DNA from: Rhizophagus clarus
Taxonomy: Eukaryota; Glomeromycota; Glomeromycetes; Glomerales; Glomeraceae
Reading direction: 5' to 3'
Assembly (NCBI GenBank): GCA_015698045.1
Contig: BLAL01000060.1
Location: 560,501-624,500, forward strand
Length of the DNA stretch: 64,000 bases
The notes beneath the pieces are model-generated. The model was not told where the DNA came from. It was given only the letters and a program-made list of their open reading frames with translations, and did not search any database. Position 1 is the stretch's first letter. Every line of letters starts with the position of its first letter. Positions 48,861-59,789 of the stretch are shown here, piece after piece. Both the position numbers and the translations under genes were made by a program.

Positions 48861-48894
48861 AAGCTGAACTGATGAGTCGCTTTCATCTCTAGCC

Positions 48895-50541
48895 AGGATC
48901 TCGAACAATATATATATAGGTAACAAAAAAATTTACTTATTTATCATATAAAATTTTTTTTAAGTCATATAGAATTTTGCTTATTAGAAAAAAAAGTCAT
49001 AATTATAGATGCGTAATAGGAAGTCAAAATTATTAAAGTTATATATAGATTTTGCATAGCAAGGGGTGATTTTCATACTACATATATATTATATAACAGT
49101 TAAGAAAAAATTTAATTTCACTCGTACTTTTAAAAATTTTTTTAAAAAGATATTTTCTTTTTTCAATATATTATTGATTTTATACACTTTAGTTTTCATA
49201 AAATTAAATATTATATTTATAAAAAAAATACATTTTTTATAATAATATTCTCTTATTCTTATTTTTTGTTTACTAAATTTAACTATATGTAAAATAAATT
49301 TTAGTTTAATGAAATCACTTTTTATATTTAAGTAAAGCTGTTTAGCAATATCAAAAGTACTCGGATTTTAATTTTCTTAAGGCTAGGTATAATATTTATG
49401 AAGAAATTTATATTTTTCAAACAGTACTAATTCCAAATTTTTTTTTCTCTCTTTTAATTTCAGGACGTAATTACATCACTTTGGTCAAATGAAATCACTT
49501 TTTTCTGCTTAAGTAAAGTTGTTCAGCAGGATTAAATCTACTTGTATATTAATTTTTATAATGATTGGCATAATATTTATGGAGTATTAGCTATTTTTGT
49601 ATTATTAATTTTTTTGTGAAAATTCATTTTGCAACTTTGGAGTATGATTTCACCACTTTAGTCAAATGAAATCACCTTTTTCTGCTTAAGTAAAGTTGTT
49701 CAGCGAGGTTAAATCTACTTACAATAAAAAATTTAGGATGATTGGATTAATATTCATGGAATGCAACCAAGTTTTGTACTTTCAATTATTTATCGTTTAT
49801 TTGATTTTTAGTGTAATTTTACTATTTTTGGTTAAATGAAATCAACTTTTTGTGCTTAAATAAGTTGTTCAGAATGGTTGAAAATAATTGTGCTTTATTT
49901 TTTATGACTCTAGGTATAATATTTATTGAAAGGTTAGTATAGGACCCCAAACTATATATAAATAGGTCAGGGGTTGAGTTTGCTTATTGATCATATAAAA
50001 TTTTTAAAAAGTTGCTTATTTCAGGGGTATTTTTGAAAATTTCTTATCCTACATACCCCTATATTTAAAAAATCTACTGATTGGAATTTAATAATATTTA
50101 TATCATTAGATTTGTCTTAATGAGACGAATCTAATGATATAAATTTTAATTTGATAGCATTAATATTGACTAAAATATTCTAAATTGAAAATTTTACTAT
50201 ATATCATATCTGACCTAAATAAGAGATGTTCGGGGTCCTGTTAGTATCCCTATAACAGTATTAATTTTTAAATTTTTAATATTTTGGGTATTTAAATTAA
50301 GTTATTTATCACATTAAAATTTATTTGTATTTTAATTTTTACAATAAATTGTATTATAAATATAAATTTTTAAGTTATTTATAAAAGTTTTTATATATGT
50401 CATAAAATGAGTTGCTTAGCAATATAAAATTTTTGATGTTATAATAAAATTTTGCTTAGCAGAGTTTAAAATAATTTGCTTATTAATCATAGTAAAAAAT
50501 TTGGATTTTAATGTGACCTATATATATATTGTTTGGGTCCT
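48895..50541 (-). mobile_element. Outer AGGACC element, main part
   Basis: Inverted ends AGGATCTCGAACAATATATA (left) and AGGACCCAAACAATATATAT (right, read backwards), both followed by ATAGGT. The target duplication ATTCAGCC / ATTTAGCC is split: the left copy is now at 39737-39744 beyond the hAT, the right copy at 50542-50549. The 8-base size and AT-rich non-coding interior suggest a non-autonomous hAT-type element of about 1.34 kb before a further insertion at 49941. Confidence 0.8.
49941..50239. mobile_element. 299-bp MITE of the AGGACC family
   Basis: Ends AGGACCCCAAAC and GTTCGGGGTCCT with a perfect 8-base duplication GTTAGTAT (49933-49940, 50240-50247). The sister copy near 44790 shows the uninterrupted site, ATACTAACCTTTC on the other strand. 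The centre is a near-perfect palindrome around TTAGATTTGTCTTAATGAGA, complementary to CGAATCTAATG that follows. Confidence 0.9.
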
Positions 50542-50549
50542 ATTTAGCC

Positions 50550-52673
50550 TATCCAAAAGAAGATAAATAAACTTGCATCAGATACCAGAAAAAATTAATA
50601 GTGATATAAAAAAAAATAATTATTTATCAACTTACAAAAATTAAAAAATCGTTAAGGAAGCATCAATTTATTTAATCTATATACAATAAAGTAAGGTAAA
50701 TTAGTAATTTAAGTATTTATCACTATAACAGATAAGTTAAAAATTATCACATAAAACTTAAACAAAATACTAAGCTGGGTGAATAAGAAATTCTATAATA
50801 TCAAAAATAACTTTAAAACACCTAGAAAGGAGATTAGTAGAAATTAGCATAAGCATATATATTATATTTGACAAATATAATTAAAAAAGTTATAAATATG
50901 ATAGTATATTAATAAATTATTAAAATAAAAGAGCTTTACATACTTTTTTTTTATCTTTAGTATTAAGAAAACTTCTTATAATAGAAAAAATTTGATTTTT
51001 ACATTTTTGTGCAAAAACTGTCTAAATAACCGCTATTGGTAACTTAAAAAACATTTTTTATGATTTTACATATATTATCATTATTAAAGATATTTTTTTC
51101 TCTCTTTCTCAACTTTAATCTTGAAAAAACACTTTTTTAAGATAATTTTGCGTGTAATATAACATGAAAAAAAAATTTACTAAAATAAAAATTAACAATA
51201 GAAATTGATTGAACATACAATCATTTATATGTTTTGTAATTTATGCATGATGCATTAGAATTTGACAATTAATTATAAAACAAAGTTTGTCTATTTAACA
51301 TTATGCAAATCAGTTTATTATGAAAATGATCTGCATGTGACATTTCTGGTGACTGATATAATCACCTTAGTTAAGTGTCCTAAATTTTCATATATAAAAA
51401 CTATCATTTATAGTCACAAACTACCTATAGTTATTATCACATTTTTTTTTAAAAATTTATATATATGTGATTATAAAAAGATATTTATTAAAATATAATT
51501 GTTCTATAATCTAATGATCAGATTTTAATGATCTTAGGCTTATTAAAATCATTTCATCAAGAGGAAGCTAATGGTAATAATTTATAATGATTGGATTAAT
51601 ATTAATTGAACAATTTGATTTTAAAGAATAGCATATCCGCCGATTTTCGGAATTAACAAAATTAGCCTAAATTAAGAAATTTGATGATAATTAGATAAAA
51701 ATTAAGTTAAATAAGTTTCACAAAAAGGATCACTCTTGTGCTATATAATCATATGACACAAATATCGAGAAATTACTTCAACAAAAGTAGCGTTAAAAAT
51801 TTTTTTTCTTTCGTAAACTCCATATTAAACTCCTCATCAACTTCCCTATCAAACTTTTCCACCAGTTTTTACATTATGTAAGTTAAGAATTTTGGCAAGT
51901 ATATTAGTAGTTATTTTACATTAAATATAACTTGGAGCTATTTTTTTATTTTTTTTTCAATAGTTTATAAAAAAAAATTTATTTAGGCAGCAAAATTATT
52001 CAAAAATAATCTTTCAATAAATAAATAATTCTAAGATTAATAACGATGTTTTAGTGAATTTAAATTATATATTGATTAGTTTATTTAGTTAAAATCTATT
52101 TGATATTCGTTATTAATTATTTTTCAATCAATTTTTTTTCATTAAATCATTATTCTGATGCTTATTCTTACTTTTTTTTTTAAATAAACTAATTTTATAA
52201 TATTTTTATTCCTTTTTTTAGAAATTTCTTCTACTGGTTTCAGGTTAAAGAGGTAAATTTTTTTGGAAAAGGTCTTAAAAGTTTTTTTAAGTATTTTTTG
52301 GCTTATTTTTTCTTATGTAGGGACAGTTTTGATCGATTTTAATCGGTACTGCGCCACATAATTGATGATCGGCAAATTCCTCAAATCGGCGCATATGGAT
52401 CAGCATTTTTTATATGTAAAATTTGTATAATATTAAATATTTTGACTGTATTTTAATTATTACAGATTTTAGTATTAGATTTGATGATCTTAGACTTGTT
52501 AAAATCATCTTATCAAAAGGAATCTAATGGTTATAAATCCATAATAATTGGAATAATATTGATAAAATTATTATGATGTGAATATTTAACCAAAATTATT
52601 ACAATTTATAATTTTTAACAAATTTACTGATTTAATTATAAGATTTTATTACTTATAGTCACATCTCATCATA
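50550..52673. other. AT-rich spacer with a dispersed 85-bp direct repeat
   Basis: Phrases around GATCTTAGGCTTATTAAAATC (51532) and GATCTTAGACTTGTTAAAATC (52489) head two direct copies of about 85 bases, both with a CTAATGGT phrase that recalls the palindrome of the 299-bp MITE. A 78-codon open frame at 51262-51498 is not supported. Nothing else is recognised. Confidence 0.45.
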
Positions 52674-52969
52674 TATCAGTAAGTTTTTTGCTATTGGAAT
52701 CCTTAAAGAATCCTAAAATTGCCAAAAAATCTTTGAAGATCTTTGAATTTTGGGGATCTTTAAGGATTCTTTAAGCAAATTTAAAGATCCTAAAAGATTC
52801 TATAGCTTAATAGATTCTCTAAAGATCTTTAAAGTTATTATCCCTAAAGATATTTTATATAGATTAAATATGATTTCTTTTTATTTACGTGTATCACGTG
52901 ATTACTTTATTGCCAGCAATCAGCTGCAGCTGCAGTTAAAAAAAAGATCAACTAGATGCTTTTTTAAAC

Positions 52970-53165
52970 TTTTTTCATTTTCCAGTTCCATTCATTTTTA
53001 TTTCCTTTCTCTTTTCCTCTCTCCCTTTCATTCTCCCTTTCCCTCTCTCCCTCTTCCTTTCTCTCTTCCTTTCCCTCTTCCTTTCCCTCTCCCTCTCTCT
53101 CTTCCTTTTTCTTTCCATCCGCCTAATCCTTTTTCCTTTCTCATCCTTTTTCTCTTGTTTTTCTC
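52970..53165 (+). repeat. Polypyrimidine (CCTTTCCCTCT) tract
   Basis: Nearly pure C and T on the plus strand for about 170 bases. It gives the misleading proline/leucine/phenylalanine open frame at 52750-53175. Confidence 0.9.
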
Positions 53166-53179
53166 ACAAACTTAAATGT

Positions 53180-54310
53180 AGATTTTGGTAGGGAAAGAGA
53201 TTTTTTTTTATTTATTTTTAATAAAACAGTTTACTAACGTTTTTATTATTATTTGTTTTTTTCTAGGTAGTTTTTCAACACGTAGAATTTCAGTAAGGGA
53301 AATCTGAGATATTTTTCTTTTTTAAATTTTTTTAATTTTAACGAAAAGGTTTATCAATGTTCCTATTATTATCTTATTTTTTTTTCTAGATGGCCAGATC
53401 TATAGACATGTAGAACTTCAGTGAAATAATTTTTTTTGAATGTATTTTTAACAGTCTTTCAACGCGTAGAATTTTGGTAGGGAAAATCTGATTTTTTTAA
53501 AAATTTTATTATTTAACGAAACTGTTTACTAATTGTTATCTTATTTTTTTTCTAAATAGTCAAATTTTTCGACACGTAGCACTTCAGTAGTTTTAAATTT
53601 ATTTTTTTAAAGAAACATTATACTAAGTTATTAACGTTTCTATTATTTTTAAAAATTTATTTTTTAACAAAATGTATTACTTGCATTTCAATATTTTTAT
53701 TTGTTTTTTCTAGGCGGCCAAGTCTTTTGGACATTAGAATTTCTATCTTTCACTACCGAAGCCTTAGACAATTTACATGGAGAAATGGAACAGACATTAA
53801 AAAAATTAGAAGTCTACAGAACCAGTTAAAGCAACTTTTAAACTGGTAAGTTTAAGAATCTTGGGACTTTATTTTTTTTTAACAAATATCACTAACTATT
53901 CATTTTCTTTCTTTTAGGCTATTTTTTTGAGTCTTCTTGAATACAGGTGACTGACAAATAAAAAAAATTATTTTATTTTTTTTTATTTTAACGAACATCT
54001 ATACTAAATGTTCATTTTATTTCTTTTTTAGGCGTATAAGATGGAATCGGTCTTTTTTGGATATATAATGACTTTAATAAGAAAGTCTTTTTTTTTAATT
54101 TTATGTTTTTAGTGAAATGATATTAATTTTTCATTACTACTCTTTTTTTAGATCATCAGTTTTTTGGACCTTTAAAGGCGGAAATTTGCATTTTAAACTC
54201 CTCTTTGACGTGGATTTTGGTGAGGGAATAGGAATTTTTTCTTTAAACAAAACACTTGCTGATGGTTTATTTTTTCTTCTTTTTTTAGGTGGTTCTTTAG
54301 TTTATGAATA
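53180..54310 (+). repeat. Splice-acceptor-like tandem units, second locus
   Basis: About ten units of 100-120 bases. Each has a T-rich tract ending in CTAGG, TTAGG or CTAGA, followed by variants of GGCCAGATCT, then CGACACGTAGAATTTCAGTA and GGGAAA, then TTTAACGAAA and CTAACGTTTTTATTATTA. Later units (after 53700) diverge strongly, but the acceptor-like end is kept in all. No continuous protein results when the presumed introns are removed. Confidence 0.7.
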
Positions 54311-55158
54311 AGAAAACTGAAGAAAGTGACCTAAAATGATACACTGAGCTTTTGGCCAGAAATTTAATTGTTATTTTTTATTTTAATTAATTTTGATAAA
54401 ATATGTAATAATTAATATATAAAATAAATTAATACGAATTTTTTTTTTTTAACTTTAAAGGCGATGAACGCCGCATATAATTTATTAGGTAAAAATTAAT
54501 ACGAATTAATACATAAACATTAATATAAAATAAATAGGCGAAAATGAATAAATGAATCTATTATAAATAAATAAATAAATAAAACAAATATCCTTAAGGA
54601 TTCCTTCTGATCTTTAGGGATTCCTTAAATTTTTTCTTGATAGGGAATCCCCAGCAGTGGGGAAGATTCCTAAAGGATCCTTCTTATATTACAGATTTTA
54701 GGATTCTCCAAGGATCTTGATCCCAAAAAACTTACTGATGTTTTTTTATTTATTTTTGTTATTTTTACTGTTAAAAAATTTTTTTTAAAAAAAGTATGAA
54801 AAGGGGGGAAGAGAAAAATATATAGAAAAAAAAGAGAAATTACGCATAAAGGGTAAAGAGAAAAGATATTAAAAAAAGATCATTTTTTAACTTGATAAAG
54901 TCATATGACATCGAAATAGTTTTGTAACACATATTTGTAAATTATCTTATATGAAAAATAAAATTGATTTTTAGTAAAAGAATTCTTAAAGTTTTTTTTT
55001 GTAGAAATCTTTAAGGATCCTATAAGTTATAGAATCCTTAAAGATCTTTAAGATTTGTTAAAAAATTTTTAAGGAATTCATAAAATATTAGATCCTTAAG
55101 AATTCTATAGCAATTTATAGAATTCCTAAGGATTTGTATCTTAAAAAAATTACTGATG

Positions 55159-57170
55159 TAATCCATCTTCTTATACAAATCAAACTAATATATATGAAGA
55201 TTTTTCATATTAAACTACCTGAATAAAACTATAGATATCTGTTCCAATTCTTAGTTTATCATATTAGTATTATATAATTTTATAGTTTACAATAATATCA
55301 TTATTTAAAACTATTATAGAATAAATAAAAATGAAATTTTTTTCATACAAATTATTATAAAATTCTATTAGTAGGTTCAAAATGTAGTTTGAAAAACAAA
55401 TTTTTTTATATGGTTTTATTAATAACTTGGAAAAATGTTTTGTTTCATAAACTAATTTATTCTTAATAAGCAAAAGTCTCAGAAAATTTTGATATTCATC
55501 ACTTGTAAAATTGTTAAATACAGTAAAGCTATTAGTAGATTTTTTAGGTTTTATAATGTCCAAAGTGGTATTTTATTACAATTTATAAGAAAATAATCAA
55601 AAAAGAAAAATATCATTAAATGATTAAATAAATAGGTTATTAAATTAAAACTTTAAAATTTGTAAAAGAATTAAAACATTTATTAAACAAATAATAAATA
55701 TACTTTTTGACTATTAAATTCTAAAAATGTATTTATTAAATGGTTTAAAAAATGCTTACTAAATTGCAAAAGTTTGGTAATAAATTTGATTATTTAATAA
55801 ACAATAAGTTAATTAGTAATCAATTGAAATAAGAAATTAAGAATAGAGTGTATTTACATTAAATTTATATATAAAAATATGCTAAAAAAAATCAATTATC
55901 ATGTAATCATAAAACAGTGAAAATAGATGAAATTTATAATTTTTATTATAAATCACCATATAAATTTATTACTAAATATACAAATAAAAAAATATAAGCA
56001 TGCACTTTATTTATTTATTAAAATATTTAATTTGTAATCTGCCAGTAAACCATAAAATTTAGATTAGTAACAATAGGTAAAAATTATATATAATTTTATT
56101 AGTAATGTGGAATCTGCAGTTCCAGCAATGCAAGGTGCCAAGTTTTTAAATGTAATATAAAACCTAATTTTATAGGCATATAAATATGTTATTTGATTAT
56201 CTTTTTACTAAAAGTCTGGTAAATTTTTTAAGCATTAAAAGACACTTTACTAAGAGCTGAAATATTAAATTTAAAAAAATCAAAATTTGAAAATTTAAAA
56301 ATATTTAAGGATAACTTGCCATCTAGTAATTGTAAGAGAATAAAATTCAACTCATTGGATTTCTCTCATTGAGATGGATCTAATGGTAGTAATCACATGT
56401 CTCTGGAATCAAAGAAAATCAAGTTACTTTTTAGATATTGTAGATTCTAAATTATTAATAAAATATTATATATATTTATCACCACTAAATTTTATGTTTA
56501 TTGGCAGATTGCAAATTAATTATTTATTAGTTATTAGTCCTTTTGCATGTATTTAGATTTTTTAAAAAATATATGACTAATTAAAAAATACTAGTAAGAA
56601 TTTTTATTTGAATAAGTAATACATAATGATTTTTTGATATAAATGTTATTAATTATCATATTATTAATCTGTAAAGTTTTATAAGTTTATAGTTAATCTA
56701 AAGGTATATTTTTTAGATGATTTGCAACTTGCTAAAGATAATTTGCAATTTAATGGTAACTTCATAGTATAATATTTTGTCATAAACTTTATTTGTATTA
56801 TATTTTATTAAAGTTTATTTGAAAGACAAAAATTCTGGTTTTTTAAAGAATACTTTTAAACAGTTTTATAAGAGATATTGAGAAAGTTTTTCTTGTAGCA
56901 AAAAAAAAAAAAAAAATGATTATTCTTTTTTTAGCCATATGATTAGCTATGTCAATCCTTTTACCCTTAAAATCAGTATGAATATTTTTTTACAGAAGTA
57001 ATAATTTATTGATATAAATAAGAAATTAAAATCAGTATAAGTATATTTATACAGAGATAATAATTTTATTGTAAATTTATACACATTATTATTAGTTAAA
57101 ATCCACAATAAAATTTTTGAAATTTTCATGTAAAAGCAATTGATACTTTTATTTATTAAAAGAAAAAAAT
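55159..57170. other. Very AT-rich spacer with one unassigned frame
   Basis: A 97-codon frame at 55270-55563 (-) begins MDIIKPKKSTNSFTVFNN and contains the protein-like NFLRLLLIKNKLVYETKHF. It could be a relic of a mobile-element gene; I do not recognise it. Near 56353-56392 a TCATTGGATTTC...ATGGTA phrase resembles the palindrome of the 299-bp MITE. Nothing else is seen. Confidence 0.3.
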
Positions 57171-57174
57171 TTTT

Positions 57175-57525
57175 TTTGACATCCCTACCAAAAAAATTAA
57201 GAAAAAAAAATTTTTTTTTGATCATCTGCCAAAAAAATTAAGGAAAAAAAAATTTTTTTTTAATCATCTACCAAAAAAATTAAGGAAAAAAAAATTTTTT
57301 TTTGATCATCTGCCAAAAAAATTAAGGAAAAAAAAATTTTTTTTTGATCATCTGCCAAAAAAATTAAGGAAAAAAATTTTTTTTTGATCATCTGCCAAAA
57401 AAATTAAGGAAAAAAAAATTTTTTTTTGATCATCTGCCAAAAAAATTAAGGAAAAAAAAATTTTTTTTTGATCATCTGCCAAAAAAATTAAGAAAAAAAA
57501 AATTTTTTTAGCATCCCTGCTAAAA
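57175..57525. repeat. Minisatellite, unit 42 bp
   Basis: Seven nearly identical units at 42-base steps, each AAAAAAAATTTTTTTTT, GATCATCTGCC, AAAAAAATTAAGG. Outer units vary to GACATCCCTACC and AGCATCCCTGCT. The A8T8 core and TGATCA are self-complementary. It lies just downstream of the zinc-knuckle gene. Minus-strand open frames here are by-products. Confidence 0.9.
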
Positions 57526-57703
57526 AATGAAAGAAAAAAAAAGTTTTTTTTTAGCATTTAACCAAAAATATATATATAAAATAAATTGTTAATAACTTAT
57601 AAAGAATATTTAAAAAATTTATTACCTACTATTTAGATTTTAAAGGGCAGTCCTTTGCTTTATGAATGTTATCTGTACTCCAGCAGTTGAAGCAGAGATT
57701 TCG

Positions 57704-58319
57704 TTAAGATGGGGACAGTCGTCTAACCCAGTGCCCTTTTTTAGCGCAATAGGCGCACATGTCTGGCGGTACTTTCTTAGCTAAATTATTGATTTTTTTA
57801 TTTTTATTAAGGCTAGGACTGTCAGCTAAATTATTGATATAATTTAAGCATATATATATTAAAATATTGATAATAAGCACGTGATAATAAAATACCGGAT
57901 GCAGGTTCCGATGACGCTGAAGATAATGAAGAGGTTGATGATGCAAATGTTGTTGATGCTATTTATATAACAGTTATTAAGCAATAAGTTTTACTATGTA
58001 TAACATATAAAATAAAAAAAAGGTGATGATATACTTTTTGGTTGAAAGAGTTTCATTTTTGTCGCTCCTTCAAAATACCTATTGTTATAATAATTTGGTA
58101 TTAGAAGAAATATACTAAAGTTAAATATATTACATACAGTATATAATTATTTAAGGACCTTGTAAGTAAATTTACTTACTCTGCCTTATCTATAGCGTGA
58201 TTTATAGTATTTTGCGTTAGATTGTGCAAGTTATCAAGAGCATTCGTAGAGATATTATGTATCTCCCTAATTTCTTTTAAAACTGACTTTACATCCGTTA
58301 TGCTCACTTTATTATCCAT
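57704..58319 (-). CDS. Four-exon gene with CCHC zinc knuckle (3' end probably broken)
   Basis: The exons, on the minus strand, are 58319-58180, 58078-58035, 57958-57896 and 57825-57704. Introns of 101, 76 and 70 bases begin GTAAGT, GTATAT and GTATTT and end ATAG, ATAG and TTAG. All junction phases agree, giving about 122 residues. Exon 1 encodes a helical segment (VKSVLKEIREIHNIS). Exons 2-3 encode a basic piece (TKMKLFQPK) and a serine/threonine/alanine linker. Exon 4 has a basic stretch and CAYCAKKGHWVR, the first three ligands of a CX2CX4HX4C zinc knuckle. The fourth Cys is present one base out of frame (a DCPH reading), and the frame stops at 57704. In the original frame beyond the stop, to 57629, lies a second knuckle-like CFNCWSTDNIHKAKDC. 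The gene therefore looks recently damaged. Zinc knuckles bind nucleic acid; a gag-like or transposon-linked origin is possible but not shown. Confidence 0.6.
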
Positions 58320-59505
58320 TTTTTTGAAAAAAAAAGAAAGAAAAAAAAAAAGAACGTAATTTTTTTTTAAATAAAAAATGATGTAAATTAAGAAAACGTC
58401 TTTTCTTATCATAACTAAAATAGGAAATTATGCAACTGATAATGATTATCTATCTATACGCCTCCACTGGGGGTTGATAACTGAGGTAAAATTTTTAAAA
58501 AAAAAAATAAAATTTCAAAAATTTTCGGAAAGATTGGTGATGCTTTCGACCCGGCAGTTAAATTTTCTATATCATTATCTCTGATAGCAATGTTATATTT
58601 TAGTCGTTAGTTGCTTCGGGTAATAAAGATCGGTACTGTTTTGTCAGAATGGCTGTTCATAACTAATATCAGTACAAAATGTTATCGTAATCGCTAGAGT
58701 TCAGACGTGAAATATCACTCATCATATTTTGTTTCGTTTCACCAAACATTGTATATTTGTATTAAGTATTTTGATATAGTCACTTTAATGTATTGCGTAA
58801 CTATCGTTACCAAATTATTTCTAACCCAATGGCGTAAAAGTACAATAATTCCATCGTTTTGATTTTAAAAAACAACCCTCTGTACAAGATTCACATTTTT
58901 TTCACACCTGCAGTAATTGAAACATGAATTAGGAAGACATAGAATATAATAATAATAATTATTACTATTTTTAATTGTGTTAAAGAGAAAACTGATACAA
59001 AAAATCTCATTATACTTGCGAGATTTTAACGACAAACATAGTAAGGACTATTTTTTTTTTCTTTCATCGTGACTCGTGAGCAATAAAGGACTTATAAATT
59101 CGTTTGTTTATAAATTCTCACAGCCGAAATGCTTTACTAAGTTTGTTATAATTAATTGAAATGATAAAAAAAGAAATTACACATGGTAATAGCTAAAGTT
59201 AAACCATTTTTGTATTTTTAAGTTCATCAGAGAACTTAATCTTCAAAAGGACAGTTGGATTTTGGGTGTCGGATTGATGATGCATTGAATCCTTGAAAAT
59301 TTCCCTTTTAACACTCATATATCACTCATATAACATAAAAAACATTTTGAGATCAGAACGGTTTATTTTATTTTATTCTTTGTTGTTTAATAAAAAAGCG
59401 TTGGATAAATGATACGCTACAGGGTTGGGTTGTCTACTAGCCCATGTATTTGTATTTGAAAATTGTGCTACAAAATCAGTACTTATTATATTTTATTCTA
59501 TTTAT
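58320..59505. other. Intergenic; nothing recognised
   Basis: This includes the presumed upstream region of the minus-strand zinc-knuckle gene, with an A-rich stretch at 58320-58380. No TATA box is obvious and no other feature is seen. Confidence 0.4.
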
Positions 59506-59507
59506 AA

Positions 59508-59765
59508 AGTACATGAATAATGAATAAAGTAATGCACATGAATAAAGTAAAGTACACGAATAAAGTAAAGTACATGAATAAAGTAAAGTACATGAATAAA
59601 GTAAAGTACACGAATAAAGTAAAGTACATGAAATAAAGTAAAGTACATGAATAAAGTAAAGTACATGAAATAAAGTACATGAATAAAGTACATGAATAAA
59701 ATGAAGTACATGAAAAAATAGTGTACATGAAATAAATATAGTACACGAAATAAATAAAGTATGAA
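59508..59765. repeat. Minisatellite, unit 18-20 bp
   Basis: About fourteen copies of GTACATGAATAAAGTAAA and close variants. The period is not constant, and the overlapping minus-strand open frames rich in YFTLFM are translations of the repeat. Confidence 0.9.
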
Positions 59766-59789
59766 ATAAATAAAATCATTGGATTACTT

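Larger units (their letters stand above)
39750..48891 (+). mobile_element. hAT transposon carrying nested insertions
   Basis: Both ends start TAGAGATGA (right end read backwards), a typical hAT terminus, and are flanked by GCCAGGAC (39742-39749) and GCCAGGAT (48892-48899), an 8-base target duplication with one mutation. Next to each end lie inverted clusters of a GACTGACTCAGAC-type oligomer. A decayed hAT transposase lies at 44400-47404. Of the 9.1 kb, about 5.1 kb are later insertions (40114-43320, 43621-43773, 44489-46233), leaving about 4 kb of original element, a usual hAT size. Non-autonomous now, because the transposase is broken. Confidence 0.85.
52674..55158. mobile_element. Probable TA-flanked TIR element with an internal array
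   Basis: The left end reads TATCAGTAAGTTTTTT; the right end read backwards reads CATCAGTAATTTTTTT. TA lies outside both (52672-52673, 55159-55160), as for Tc1/mariner-type elements. Subterminal DNA on both sides (52690-52860, 54585-54720 and 55000-55140) is packed with AAGGATCTTTAAGGATTC-type palindromic oligomers. A second, similar end, CTTACTGATG at 54731, lies inside, so the right side may be a nested or duplicated terminus. The interior holds the acceptor-like array and a pyrimidine tract. Confidence 0.55.

Noticed and set aside
44489..50541. One giant element with 1.7-kb terminal inverted repeats around the transposase
   Set aside because: The two arms each have their own terminal repeats, the right arm has its own split target duplication, and a complete hAT with its own duplication ends between them, so they are separate insertions in opposite orientation.
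52750..53175. 141-codon plus-strand open frame rich in L, P, F and S
   Set aside because: It is produced by the subterminal AAGGATCTTT repeats and the pure pyrimidine tract.
57348..57557. 69-codon minus-strand frame with repeated FLADDQKK
   Set aside because: It is the translation of the 42-bp minisatellite; no continuity with the zinc-knuckle gene exons.
59498..59779. Minus-strand frames rich in YFTLFM
   Set aside because: They are translations of the GTACATGAATAAAGTAAA minisatellite.
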